From NCBI GenBank assembly GCA_902493345.1, contig CABUPM010000005.1, positions 1-49,118 of the forward strand: a stretch of 49,118 bases of DNA. The letters are read 5' to 3'. The number at the start of each line of letters is the position of its first letter. Position 1 is the first letter of the stretch. Made by a program: the position numbers and the translations under genes. This document shows positions 23,704-32,165 of the stretch, piece by piece. This stretch comes from an uncultured Eubacteriales bacterium. Its GTDB lineage: Bacteria; Bacillota; Clostridia; Lachnospirales; Bianqueaceae. Under the pieces are notes generated by a model that saw only the letters and a list, made by a program, of their open reading frames with translations, had not been told where the DNA came from and did not search any database.

Positions 23704-25986
23704 GGAAGTTCCCTCCGCTTTCTGTTTTATTTTTTTATCTTTTCTGGAATCGCGCAGATCGAAAAGATTCAACCGCAGCGCATTCGTCACAACGCAGAAG
23801 CTCGACAGGCTCATGGCCGCAGCGCCGAACATCGGGTTGAGCTGCCAGCCCAGCAGGTGTATCCACGCACCGGCTGCCAGCGGAATTCCGATCACATTGT
23901 AAAAGAATGCCCAGAATAGATTCTCATGAATATTTCGCAATGTGGCCCGGCTCAGACGAATCGCCGCCGGTACATCGCTCAGGCGGCTCTTCATCAGCAC
24001 AATATCCGCCGCGTCGATCGCGATATCTGTTCCCGCGCCAATCGCGATTCCTGTATCAGCGCGTGTCAGCGCCGGAGCATCGTTGATGCCGTCTCCGACC
24101 ATGGCGACTCTGCCCTGTGCCTTCAGCGAACGGATCACGCTCTCCTTCCCATCCGGCAAAACTCCCGCGATAACCTCATCCACACCGGCCTGCGCGCCGA
24201 TGGCCCGTGCCGTACGCTCATTGTCTCCGGTCAGCATAACCACGCGGATTCCCATATTCTGAAGCTCGCGAACCGCCTGCGGGCTGTCCTCCTTGATCAC
24301 ATCCGCCACCGCGATGATTCCGGCCAGCTGCTCATCCATACTGAAAAAGATCGGTGTTTTTCCGGCTTCCGCCAATTCGGCGGCTTTTTGCCGGACAGAA
24401 TCCGGCAGCGCGCCGATGAATCGCTCATTTCCGCCTTTGATCTTCTTTCCGTCCAGTACTCCCTCCAGGCCATTGCCTGCAAGGATCCGGAACTCTGTCA
24501 CTTCCGCGTCCTCTGCCTTCTGCTCCTCCGCATACCGCAGTATTGCCCGCGCCAACGGATGCTCGCTTTTTTTCTCCAGTGCATAGGCTATTCTCAGAAG
24601 TTCCGCCTCGCTGAATTCCCCGTTCGGGATCAGATCGGTCACTCTGGGTTCTCCGCTTGTAATCGTACCGGTTTTATCCAGTGCCACAATCTGTGTTTTC
24701 CCGGCCGCTTCCAGAGACGCCGCCGTCTTGAAGAGGATCCCGTTCTTGGCGCCCATACCGTTGCCTACCATAATGGCAACCGGCGTCGCCAATCCCAGCG
24801 CACAGGGGCAGCTGATAACCAGTACGGAGATTCCTCTTGCCAGGGCAAAGCCTACGCTCTGTCCTACCAACAGCCAGATCAGGATGGTCACTGCCGCAAT
24901 ACTGATGACCGCAGGGACAAATACGCCGGACACCTTATCCGCGACCTTGGCGATCGGCGCCTTCGTTGCCGCAGCGTCGCTGACCATCTGGATAATCTGC
25001 GAAAGGGTCGTATCCTCTCCGACCCGGGTCGCACGGCACCGCAGGAATCCGGACTGATTGGATGTCGCAGCCGATACGCTGTCTCCTTCTGCCTTGTCCA
25101 CCGGTATGCTCTCACCTGTCAAGGCCGCTTCATTGACCGCACTGCTTCCTTCCAGCACAACGCCGTCCACGGGAATATTCTCTCCCGGGCGCACCACAAA
25201 TATATCACCCTTTTGCACCTGATCGATCGGAACCTCAACCTCTGCTCCGTCCCGAAGCAATACCGCCGTCTTCGGCGCGAGCTTCATCAGGCTCTTCAGC
25301 GCGTCCGTCGTCTTGCCTTTGGAACGTGCCTCCAGCATTTTCCCTACGGTGATCAATGTCAGGATCATGGCGGCCGACTCAAAATAGAACTCGTCCATGT
25401 ATCCCATGACGGCTTCCATATCGCCCTGTACCTGCGCGCCCGTCATCGCAAAAAGCGCGTAAACACTATAGACAAATGATGCTCCGGAACCCAGGGCCAC
25501 CAGCGTATCCATATTGGGCGCTCTGTGCCACAGGCTTTTGAAGCCGCTGATGAAGAACTTTTGATTGATTACCATAATGGCGATCGTCAGCAGCATCTCC
25601 ACCAATCCCATAGCGACGTGATTGCCCTCCAAAAACGCCGGGAGCGGCCATCCCCACATCATATGTCCCATGGACAAATACATCAGAACGACCAGAAATC
25701 CGATGGACCAGAGCAAACGCCTCTTCAGCGCCGGTGTCTCCCGGTCCTTCAGCGCATCCTCATCGGCTGCCTTCGCCGCCTTTTCCGCGCCTTTCAGCGA
25801 CGCGCCATAACCAGCCTCCACTACTGCCGCGATAACCGCGCTGGAGGACGCCGTACCTTCTACGCCCATCGAATTGGTCAGCAAACTCACCGAGCAGGAC
25901 GTCACGCCCGGCACCTTGGACACGGCTTTTTCCACACGCGCGCTGCAGGCGGCACAGCTCATGCCTGTTACATTATACTGCTCCAT
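23494..25986 (-). CDS. copA: Copper-exporting P1B-type ATPase with a second, C-terminal HMA domain
   Basis: An 830-residue membrane pump that exports Cu(I) with ATP. The N-terminal HMA domain has C11-A-A-C14 (GMSCAAC). Then come eight membrane helices, the intramembrane SCPCALGLATP copper site, the DKTGT phosphorylation motif and GDGINDAPAL. The C-terminal 69 residues are a further HMA domain (GMMCGHC), an unusual place for one. It corresponds to a whole CopZ chaperone, beginning with its own Met762 and preceded by GGAGGG with a seven-base spacer. csoR lies just upstream with a clear operator. The pump itself is intact. Confidence 0.95.
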   Translation of the reverse strand: MEQYNVTGMSCAACSARVEKAVSKVPGVTSCSVSLLTNSMGVEGTASSSAVIAAVVEAGYGASLKGAEKAAKAADEDALKDRETPALKRRLLWSIGFLVVLMYLSMGHMMWGWPLPAFLEGNHVAMGLVEMLLTIAIMVINQKFFISGFKSLWHRAPNMDTLVALGSGASFVYSVYALFAMTGAQVQGDMEAVMGYMDEFYFESAAMILTLITVGKMLEARSKGKTTDALKSLMKLAPKTAVLLRDGAEVEVPIDQVQKGDIFVVRPGENIPVDGVVLEGSSAVNEAALTGESIPVDKAEGDSVSAATSNQSGFLRCRATRVGEDTTLSQIIQMVSDAAATKAPIAKVADKVSGVFVPAVISIAAVTILIWLLVGQSVGFALARGISVLVISCPCALGLATPVAIMVGNGMGAKNGILFKTAASLEAAGKTQIVALDKTGTITSGEPRVTDLIPNGEFSEAELLRIAYALEKKSEHPLARAILRYAEEQKAEDAEVTEFRILAGNGLEGVLDGKKIKGGNERFIGALPDSVRQKAAELAEAGKTPIFFSMDEQLAGIIAVADVIKEDSPQAVRELQNMGIRVVMLTGDNERTARAIGAQAGVDEVIAGVLPDGKESVIRSLKAQGRVAMVGDGINDAPALTRADTGIAIGAGTDIAIDAADIVLMKSRLSDVPAAIRLSRATLRNIHENLFWAFFYNVIGIPLAAGAWIHLLGWQLNPMFGAAAMSLSSFCVVTNALRLNLFDLRDSRKDKKIKQKAEGTSMTRTMKIEGMMCGHCEARVKKALEALPEVTEAVVSHEAGTAVVTLNAPVEDKALKKAVEAQDYKVVSIA

Positions 25987-26015
25987 ATGCTTTCCTCTTT
26001 TCTTATTATATATCT

Positions 26016-26312
26016 TTATTTCATCAGTTTCTGCATTGTAGCAACCAGCTCGTCGATAGTCTCATCCTTGCCGTCCCGTATATCCTGTGCTACACAGGTT
26101 CGGATATGATTGGCCAGCAGCACTTTATTGAAACTGTTTAACGCGGCGTTAGCCGCGGCTACTTGCGTCAGAATCTCCGGACAATACGCGTCTCTCTCCA
26201 CCATGCTCTTAATCCCGCGGATTTGTCCCTCTATACGGTTCAAACGGTGGATCAGATCCGTATACTCTTGTTCTGAGCGCTGCTTGGTTCTGTGGCAACA
26301 GCATTCTTCCAT
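26016..26312 (-). CDS. csoR: Copper-sensing transcriptional repressor, CsoR family
   Basis: A 98-residue helical repressor. C44, H69 and C73 form the Cu(I)-binding triad (DAYC, LANH, RTC), and HRLNRIEGQIRGIKSMV is the family hallmark. The N-terminus has a CCCH cluster (residues 4-7). GGAGGAG precedes ATG 26312. It is transcribed just ahead of copA, which starts about 30 bases after its stop, and a canonical operator (26345-26365) overlaps its promoter, so it should repress itself and copA until copper binds. Confidence 0.93.
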   Translation of the reverse strand: MEECCCHRTKQRSEQEYTDLIHRLNRIEGQIRGIKSMVERDAYCPEILTQVAAANAALNSFNKVLLANHIRTCVAQDIRDGKDETIDELVATMQKLMK

Positions 26313-26342
26313 AGGGCTCCTCCTTCCTTTGATACGGCCCTA

Positions 26343-26371
26343 TTATATACCCCCACGGGGTATATTGCAAG
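26343..26371 (-). promoter_or_regulatory. csoR-copA promoter with embedded CsoR operator
   Basis: On the minus strand TTGCAA and TATAAT are 17 bases apart. The spacer is almost entirely the palindrome ATATACCCC-CAC-GGGGTATAT (26345-26365), the typical CsoR box with its GC-rich centre. A bound repressor would block RNA polymerase directly. Confidence 0.9.
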
Positions 26372-26448
26372 AGGGAAATTAAAAATTCTTCAGAAATATT
26401 TTTCCATACAGATCATATACTGAAAATAACTTCTTAACGGAGGCTCCT

Positions 26449-26706
26449 ATGACCGGTATTCAACTGCTGATTCTCCTCGGAATCCTCGTCCTCTCCTTTT
26501 CCGTTCTGGCGCTTCTCTCGCCGCGGATCTTTCATCTGGCGCTTCGTTTCCTTCTCAATACCCTCTTTGGCCTGCTGGCACTCTCCATCCTCTCCATGCT
26601 CTGGCCCGCCTTTCCTGTGGGTGTCAATCTATGGACACTCGGCATCAGCACCCTCCTTGGGCTTCCCGGCATTCTCCTGCTTGTAGCCGCCGGAATCTGG
26701 TTCTGA
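26449..26706 (+). CDS. BofA-like pro-sigma-K processing inhibitor family protein
   Basis: An 85-residue membrane protein with three hydrophobic segments. The end, VGVNLWTLGISTLLGLPGILLLVA, matches the BofA family motif. In Bacillus, BofA holds the SpoIVFB protease inactive in the forespore outer membrane. The gene therefore suggests a spore-forming lineage, although stand-alone BofA-like proteins also occur in species without the full sigma-K system. ACGGAGG lies before ATG 26449. Confidence 0.82.
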   Translation: MTGIQLLILLGILVLSFSVLALLSPRIFHLALRFLLNTLFGLLALSILSMLWPAFPVGVNLWTLGISTLLGLPGILLLVAAGIWF

Positions 26707-26742
26707 AGCTCCCGGAAAATACAGAAAAATAATATTTTTCTC

Positions 26743-26771
26743 TTGAATCCTGGCCGTACTCATGATATGAT
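26743..26771 (+). promoter_or_regulatory. Promoter of the TPR gene
   Basis: TTGAAT (26743-26748), 17 bases, TATGAT (26766-26771). Confidence 0.68.
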
Positions 26772-26809
26772 AGATTTTGCGTTTTATTCTACATACAGGA
26801 GGCCATCTG

Positions 26810-27763
26810 ATGAAATTTATCGAAAAACATCCATATTTGTTGATTACCGCTGCGCTTCTTCTTGCCTGTATTGTATTTCATATTCCTTTTGGCTGGTCGC
26901 TTCTGGTCTTTGTTGCCTATGGTCTGATCCTCTATATTACGCACCTGGGCACCGCCGTAGGCTGGACCGCATATCTTCTGGACGGATTCTTAAAAAAGCC
27001 GGCGTTCGCGCACGCGTTGTACCGCTTCGCCATCAAGCATAATACCCGCTGTGTTCACGCGATGCTGGCCTACGGTCTGGACATGCTGCGCGACTGCCAC
27101 TATTCCGAGGCTCTGCCGGTATTTCAGCAGATTGTCTCCATGAAAGATGTTTCCCCCATGCTTCTAAAGTATGCGGAGCAGGATCTGGCCATTGCCTATT
27201 GGAAATGTGGACAACTGGATAAAGCCATCGAGACGATGGAGATGATGGTCGCTAAGTACGAATATTTCAGTCTTGATTTTAATACCACTTTGGGCTATTT
27301 TTACATTGAAGCCGGAGACTACGATAAGGCTTTGGATTATACGGACAAGGCGCTGCACGAAAATGAGACGCATGGTCCCGCCTATGATAATCTGGGCCAG
27401 ATCGCTTTCCGTCAGGGCAATTATGAGGACGCGGAGCGCTATTTCCTAAAAGCGCTGGACCTTAAGGATACTATGGTGGACAGCAAATACCACCTCGGAT
27501 TGATCTACGAATCCTGGGGCAACCAGGAACTGGCTGCCGAGTATTTCGCGGCGGCTCATCAATGCAATATCACGGGAATGAATACGGTTTCCCGCGAACA
27601 GGTAGACGCCAAGTATGAACAATATTGGAGCGGTCGGGACGCGTCGGAGGTTCGGACTCCCACGCATGTCTCTGAAGATACGGATGATATCGAACGTGAG
27701 GAGCTCTCCGAGCTGAAGTCCCATGAAGAGGACACGGACGATATCGAAACAGAGAATCGCTGA
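26810..27763 (+). CDS. Membrane-anchored tetratricopeptide repeat protein
   Basis: A 317-residue protein. Two hydrophobic segments fill residues 8-55. From about residue 95 there are four or five TPR units (for example LDKAIETMEMMVAKY, YDKALDYTDKAL, YEDAERYFLKAL). The C-terminal tail is very acidic and contains two copies of EDTDDIE about 22 residues apart. AGGAGG before ATG 26810 sets the start over an earlier Met. TPR proteins scaffold protein complexes; no partner is known. The decarboxylase gene starts 44 bases later. Confidence 0.85.
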   Translation: MKFIEKHPYLLITAALLLACIVFHIPFGWSLLVFVAYGLILYITHLGTAVGWTAYLLDGFLKKPAFAHALYRFAIKHNTRCVHAMLAYGLDMLRDCHYSEALPVFQQIVSMKDVSPMLLKYAEQDLAIAYWKCGQLDKAIETMEMMVAKYEYFSLDFNTTLGYFYIEAGDYDKALDYTDKALHENETHGPAYDNLGQIAFRQGNYEDAERYFLKALDLKDTMVDSKYHLGLIYESWGNQELAAEYFAAAHQCNITGMNTVSREQVDAKYEQYWSGRDASEVRTPTHVSEDTDDIEREELSELKSHEEDTDDIETENR

Positions 27764-27807
27764 GCATCCGCCGCAGCGGATGAATATACTTTAGGAGGGA
27801 TAATACT

Positions 27808-29262
27808 TTGAAACTTCTGGATTATCTGAACACCTACTCCGAGCAGGATATCTACCCCATGCATATGCCCGGACACAAGCGGAATTTTGATTTTTTGGAG
27901 GGGATTGATCCTTATCGGATCGACATCACCGAGGTTGCCGGCAGTGACAATCTGCATGACTCCAACGGAATCCTCAAGGATTCTATGGATCTGGCGGCAC
28001 GTCTCTTTAACAGCTACCGCTGCTGGTATCTGATCAACGGCAGTACCTGCGGATTGCTGGCTGCCATATTTGCCCTGTCCAAACGTGGAGACAAGATTCT
28101 GATCGCCCGCAATTGCCACAAGGCTGTATACAATGCTATGCATCTGTGCGGACTGCACCCCATCTATCTTTTCCCCGCTGTCGATGAAGAATTTGGCGTC
28201 AACGGCAGCATCACACCGGAGCAGGTGCGCGCGGCGATGGAAGAATATCCGGACATCAAGCTCGCCATCATCACCTCTCCCACCTACGACGGCGTCGTCT
28301 CGGACGTCGCTTCCATCAGCAAGATTCTGCATGAATACAAGGTGCCTCTGATCGTGGACGAGGCGCATGGACCCCACCTGGGCTTCCATCCCTCCTTCCC
28401 TGCCAGCGCCGTTACAGAGGGCGCTGATCTGGTCATTCAGAGCATCCATAAGACTCTGCCCAGCCCAACGCAGACAGCGCTGCTGCACATGTGCAGCAGC
28501 CTTTGGAAGAACCGTGAAAAGCTGCAGGAGATGGACCGTCAGGTCAGCGCCGCGCTCGCTATCTTTGAGAGTACAAGCCCCTCCTACATCTTTATGGCAG
28601 CGATCGACAACTGCGTACATATGCTGAATGATAAGAAAGAATCCCTGTTCCATGAATACATCCGCCGCATCAATATGTTTGCCCGCGAGACGCGTGTTCT
28701 GAAGCACATCCGGATTCTGTGCAAGGGAACGGACTCTGTTGAGAACCATCCGCTCTTCTATGCTTTTGATCCCAGCAAGATTGTGATGAGCATCCGCAAC
28801 CTGCGTCTGACCAGCGGTGAATTTGAAGAATTGATGCTCCGCAAGTATAAGATCGAGCTGGAGATGATCGCCGCGGACTATGCGCTGGCATTGACCAGCA
28901 TCTGTGATACGGACGAAGGATTTGAGCGGCTTCTGCACGCCCTGATCGAGATCGATTCCGAATACGGTTCTGATACGCCCAAGCGCGGCGCTTCTCTGCC
29001 CCGTCTTCAGGAGAGCGTAACACGAATGACGATCAGCGCCGCCAAGGATATGCCGGACGAATGCGTCCCCTTTGATCAGAGTGCCGGACGAATCGCCCGC
29101 GAAATCGTTTTTGCCTATCCGCCCGGAATTCCGCTGATTGTTCCCGGTGAGGAGATCACGCCCACCACGATCGCTCAGATCAACGGCTTGTTTGACGACG
29201 GCATCACCGTAAAGAGCACTTACGGAACTCTGCCGTTGTCAATCCATGTCGTAGAAGTCTAA
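27808..29262 (+). CDS. Orn/Lys/Arg decarboxylase-family PLP enzyme
   Basis: A 484-residue fold-type I PLP enzyme of the short lysine/arginine/ornithine decarboxylase group. YPMHMPGHKRN at the start is characteristic, LINGSTCGLLAAI binds the cofactor phosphate, VDEAHGPHLGFH contains the Asp that contacts the pyridine nitrogen, and SIHKTLPS has the Schiff-base Lys. Activity would form cadaverine, agmatine or putrescine. The start is TTG 27808 with AGGAGGG at 27793-27799; the Met codons further in lack such a site. No cognate antiporter is adjacent, so a biosynthetic rather than acid-stress role is likelier (inference). Confidence 0.9.
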   Translation: MKLLDYLNTYSEQDIYPMHMPGHKRNFDFLEGIDPYRIDITEVAGSDNLHDSNGILKDSMDLAARLFNSYRCWYLINGSTCGLLAAIFALSKRGDKILIARNCHKAVYNAMHLCGLHPIYLFPAVDEEFGVNGSITPEQVRAAMEEYPDIKLAIITSPTYDGVVSDVASISKILHEYKVPLIVDEAHGPHLGFHPSFPASAVTEGADLVIQSIHKTLPSPTQTALLHMCSSLWKNREKLQEMDRQVSAALAIFESTSPSYIFMAAIDNCVHMLNDKKESLFHEYIRRINMFARETRVLKHIRILCKGTDSVENHPLFYAFDPSKIVMSIRNLRLTSGEFEELMLRKYKIELEMIAADYALALTSICDTDEGFERLLHALIEIDSEYGSDTPKRGASLPRLQESVTRMTISAAKDMPDECVPFDQSAGRIAREIVFAYPPGIPLIVPGEEITPTTIAQINGLFDDGITVKSTYGTLPLSIHVVEV

Positions 29263-29270
29263 TTTACATA

Positions 29271-29299
29271 TTGACAGTCCTGCCAAAATCCTATATAAT
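29271..29299 (+). promoter_or_regulatory. Perfect consensus promoter of the SCIFF operon
   Basis: TTGACA (29271-29276), exactly 17 bases, TATAAT (29294-29299), about 50 bases before the precursor start. This is the strongest promoter in the window and fits the need for much more precursor peptide than enzyme. Confidence 0.92.
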
Positions 29300-29348
29300 A
29301 AAGGCAGTCTGAAGATTTCAGATACTAGTGGGAAAGAAGGTGTTTTTG

Positions 29349-29501
29349 ATGAAGAGAATCCAGACTTTGGATACCAGAAGCATGGCTGAGTCCGTTCAGA
29401 ACGGCGGCTGTGGCGAGTGCCAGACCTCCTGCCAGTCTGCTTGCAAGACCTCTTGTGGTATTGCGAATCAGCAGTGCGAGCAGCGCAAGGAAAACAAGTA
29501 A
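29349..29501 (+). CDS. scfA: SCIFF (six-cysteine) ranthipeptide precursor
   Basis: A 50-residue peptide starting MKRIQTLDTRSM, with Cys at 21, 24, 28, 32, 36 and 43. This matches the SCIFF family (six cysteines in forty-five residues), a RiPP conserved across Clostridia. The N-terminal 20 residues act as leader. The maturase next door links Cys sulfur to a side chain, Thr in the studied homologue; T26 and T34 are candidate acceptors here. GAAGG lies about eight bases before ATG 29349. The mature product and its cell role are not settled in any species; roles in quorum sensing or stress have been proposed for related ranthipeptides. Confidence 0.95.
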   Translation: MKRIQTLDTRSMAESVQNGGCGECQTSCQSACKTSCGIANQQCEQRKENK

Positions 29502-29596
29502 TTTTGGTTGGTAAAAACGCTGTATGAACCCAGGTTTGTCTATGGGCCTGTTTTCATGCAGCTTTTTTTATCCGCCCCACAAAAGAAAGGAACCCT

Positions 29597-30988
29597 ATGG
29601 TACATCAATATAAAAACAACGGCTACAATATCGTTCTGGACTCCAACAGCGGCAGCGTCCATGTTGTGGATGAAGTCGCCTATGATATCATTGGCCTGTA
29701 CGCGGACCATGACGCGGCTGAGATCATCCGCGTGATCCAGGACAAGTACCCTGAAGTCAGCGAATCGGACATCCGCGATGTCTTCTCCGACATTGAACAG
29801 CTCAAGCAGGAGGGCAAGCTCTTTTCCGAGGATCATTATGAGAATCTGGCCTTCGACTTCAAAAACCGTCATACGGTCATCAAGGCGCTCTGTCTGCATA
29901 TCGCCCACGATTGCAACCTGGCATGTAAATACTGTTTTGCCGGCAAGGGCGAGTATTCCGGCAGCAAGGCGCTCATGAGCTATGAAGTCGGTAAGCAGGC
30001 GCTGGATTTCCTGATCGCGCACTCCGGCACCAGACACAATCTGGAAGTCGACTTCTTCGGCGGCGAGCCGCTGATGAATTTTGATGTCGTCAAGCAGCTG
30101 GTGGCCTATGCCCGAGAGCAGGAGAAGATTCACAACAAGAATTTCCGCTTTACTCTGACGACCAACGGCGTCCTGCTGAATGACGATGTCATCGAATTTG
30201 CCAACAAGGAGATGTACAACGTCGTTCTGAGCCTAGACGGACGCAAGGAGACCAATGACCGTCTGCGTGTCACCCGCAACGGCAAGGGCAGCTATGATAT
30301 GATCCTGCCGAAGTTCAAGAAGCTGGCGGATGCCAGAGGACAGCAGGGGTATTATGTGCGCGGCACTTACACCCATTACAATACGGATTTTGCCGCGGAT
30401 ATCCTTCACATCGCCGACCTGGGCTTCAAGCAGTTGGCCATGGAGCCGGTTGTCGCTGATCCCAAGGAGGACTATGCCCTCAAAGAAGAAGATCTTCCGG
30501 TTCTGATGGAGCAATATGATATTCTGGCGCAGGAGATGCTGCGCCGCAGCCGCAATGGCAACGGCTTCACCTTCTTCCACTATATGATCGACCTGACCGG
30601 CGGCCCCTGTATCTATAAGAGAATCTCCGGCTGCGGCGTCGGTACGGAATATATGGCGGTTACGCCCTGGGGCGACCTGTATCCCTGCCATCAGTTTGTC
30701 GGCAATGAAGCGTTTAAGCTGGGCGACGTATTCCACGGCATTCAGAACGAAGAGCTGCGCAACGAATTCAAGCTGTGCAATGTCTACGCGCGTAAGGAAT
30801 GTCATGATTGCTTTGCCAAGCTGTTCTGCAGCGGCGGCTGTACCGCCAATGCCTACCACTCCACCGGTTCGCTGACCGGCACCTACAAAATGGGCTGCGA
30901 CCTTCACCGCAAGCGTATTGAGTGCGCCATTATGCTCAAGGTCGCTCAGGCCATGGACGGAGAATCCCATGAAAAACCCAACGAATAA
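29597..30988 (+). CDS. scfB: SCIFF radical SAM/SPASM maturase
   Basis: A 463-residue enzyme that makes thioether crosslinks in the SCIFF peptide. Residues 1-80 form a PqqD-like peptide recognition element. C106-NLA-C110-KY-C113 binds the radical SAM 4Fe-4S cluster. FFGGEP is the following family motif, and the SPASM part (GGPC, SGCGVGTEY, LYPCHQ, then KECHDCFAKLFCSGGC and GC) carries two auxiliary clusters. AAAGGAA precedes ATG 29597. The gene lies 95 bases after the precursor, and its last 20 bases overlap the AI-2E-family gene, implying coupled translation. Confidence 0.96.
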   Translation: MVHQYKNNGYNIVLDSNSGSVHVVDEVAYDIIGLYADHDAAEIIRVIQDKYPEVSESDIRDVFSDIEQLKQEGKLFSEDHYENLAFDFKNRHTVIKALCLHIAHDCNLACKYCFAGKGEYSGSKALMSYEVGKQALDFLIAHSGTRHNLEVDFFGGEPLMNFDVVKQLVAYAREQEKIHNKNFRFTLTTNGVLLNDDVIEFANKEMYNVVLSLDGRKETNDRLRVTRNGKGSYDMILPKFKKLADARGQQGYYVRGTYTHYNTDFAADILHIADLGFKQLAMEPVVADPKEDYALKEEDLPVLMEQYDILAQEMLRRSRNGNGFTFFHYMIDLTGGPCIYKRISGCGVGTEYMAVTPWGDLYPCHQFVGNEAFKLGDVFHGIQNEELRNEFKLCNVYARKECHDCFAKLFCSGGCTANAYHSTGSLTGTYKMGCDLHRKRIECAIMLKVAQAMDGESHEKPNE

Positions 30989-32111
30989 GACTCTGCTTAA
31001 GATCGCGGTCATCGCTGTTATCAGCTGCTTGACCGTGATCTATTTTCATAATATCACAGGATTTATCGGAATGGTTCTGAATGTCTGCTTCCCAATGATC
31101 TTAGGCTGTATGCTGGCTTTTGTGCTGAACATACCCCTTCGCTTTCTGGAAAAGAGATATTTCCCGCGCAGTACCCGGCCCTGGGTCATCCGCAGCCGCC
31201 GGCCGGTCTGCATCATCCTGGCCTTTGTCATTCTGTTGGGCATTCTGCTGCTCCTGCTTCTGTTGGTCACTCCCGAGATGATTGGCAGCTTCCAGTTCTT
31301 CGGACAGGCCTTGCCCCCGCTCTTTGAGCAGGCCCGGGCAGCGCTGATTCCCTTCTTCGACGATATCCCCTCTATACAAAATATGCTGACCTCACTGGAT
31401 ATCGATTGGAAGGCTCTCCTCGCCTCTGTCTCCTCCACCTTCATGAGCGGCGCAGGCGGCGCCCTGAGCAGCATCATGACGACCATTATGGAGATTGTCA
31501 ACGGCTTTGTCCAGACCTTTGTCGCATTGATCTTTGCCGTCTATCTGCTGGCTGGTAAGGAAAAGCTGAAAAGGCAGGCGGATACCCTGCTCCGCGCCTA
31601 TCTGAAACCACAATGGCGTGAAAAGCTGCTGTCCATCCTGCGGCTGAGCAACCGTACCTTTTCGAATTACTTCGCGGGCCAATGCATCGAGGCCATTATC
31701 TTTGGTCTCCTCTGCTTTGCCGGTATGCTGATCTTCCAGCTTCCCTATGCCGTGCCGATCAGTATCCTTCTGGGCGTCACCGCACTGGTTCCTATGATCG
31801 GCGCTTTTATCGGCATCGTCCTGGGTGCGCTGATGATCCTTACCGTAAGCCCTCTGCAGATGCTTTTCTTCCTACTGCTTATCATCGTATTGCAGCAGAT
31901 CGAGGGCAACCTGATCTTTCCTAAGGTCGTTGGCACGGCCATCAATCTGCCCGGCTTATGGACTCTGGTAGCAGTCACACTGGGCGGCGGCCTACTGGGG
32001 ATCCTCGGCATCTTTATCTGCGTCCCCGCCACTTCTGTGATCTACCAGCTTCTCCGTAAGCACGCGCTCAGCCGGCCGCAGCTTCTGGAGAGCCAGGATT
32101 CAGACAACTAA
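30969..32111 (+). CDS. AI-2E family membrane transporter, coupled to the SCIFF maturase
   Basis: A 380-residue membrane protein of the AI-2E family (PF01594). It has an N-terminal hydrophobic pair, a large central loop, and C-terminal helices with the typical LPYAVPISILLGVTALVPMIGAFIG and QQIEGNLIFPKVVGTAINLPG. Members include presumed autoinducer-2 exporters and Na+/H+ antiporters. The start is ATG 30969 with GGAGA before it; longer upstream frames read through the maturase. The 20-base overlap with scfB suggests a linked job, for example export of the modified peptide. That is inference: many Clostridia carry unlinked AI-2E genes. Confidence 0.88.
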   Translation: MKNPTNKTLLKIAVIAVISCLTVIYFHNITGFIGMVLNVCFPMILGCMLAFVLNIPLRFLEKRYFPRSTRPWVIRSRRPVCIILAFVILLGILLLLLLLVTPEMIGSFQFFGQALPPLFEQARAALIPFFDDIPSIQNMLTSLDIDWKALLASVSSTFMSGAGGALSSIMTTIMEIVNGFVQTFVALIFAVYLLAGKEKLKRQADTLLRAYLKPQWREKLLSILRLSNRTFSNYFAGQCIEAIIFGLLCFAGMLIFQLPYAVPISILLGVTALVPMIGAFIGIVLGALMILTVSPLQMLFFLLLIIVLQQIEGNLIFPKVVGTAINLPGLWTLVAVTLGGGLLGILGIFICVPATSVIYQLLRKHALSRPQLLESQDSDN

Positions 32112-32123
32112 ACGGAATATTCC

Positions 32124-32159
32124 ACACCTCCTGTCATATACATAGAATGAAGGAGGTGT
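32124..32159 (+). promoter_or_regulatory. Hairpin that can mask the ribosome binding site
   Basis: ACACCTCCT (32124-32132) and AGGAGGTGT (32151-32159) form a perfect 9-bp stem with an 18-base loop. The 3' arm is the Shine-Dalgarno sequence of the gene at 32166. A run of T follows, so it may instead act as a terminator for the SCIFF operon. Confidence 0.7.
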
Positions 32160-32165
32160 ATTTTT

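Noticed and set aside
23926..25479. 517-codon plus-strand frame opposite copA
   Set aside because: Antisense shadow of a GC-biased coding gene; no start signal and no family features.
29502..29596. Attenuator between the SCIFF precursor and maturase genes
   Set aside because: Only a weak CAGG/CCTG hairpin before a TTTT is present; it could reduce read-through, but the stem is too short to claim.
30969..32111. Calling the membrane protein a true autoinducer-2 exporter
   Set aside because: The family name is historical and members have other roles; no luxS or AI-2 gene is in the window.
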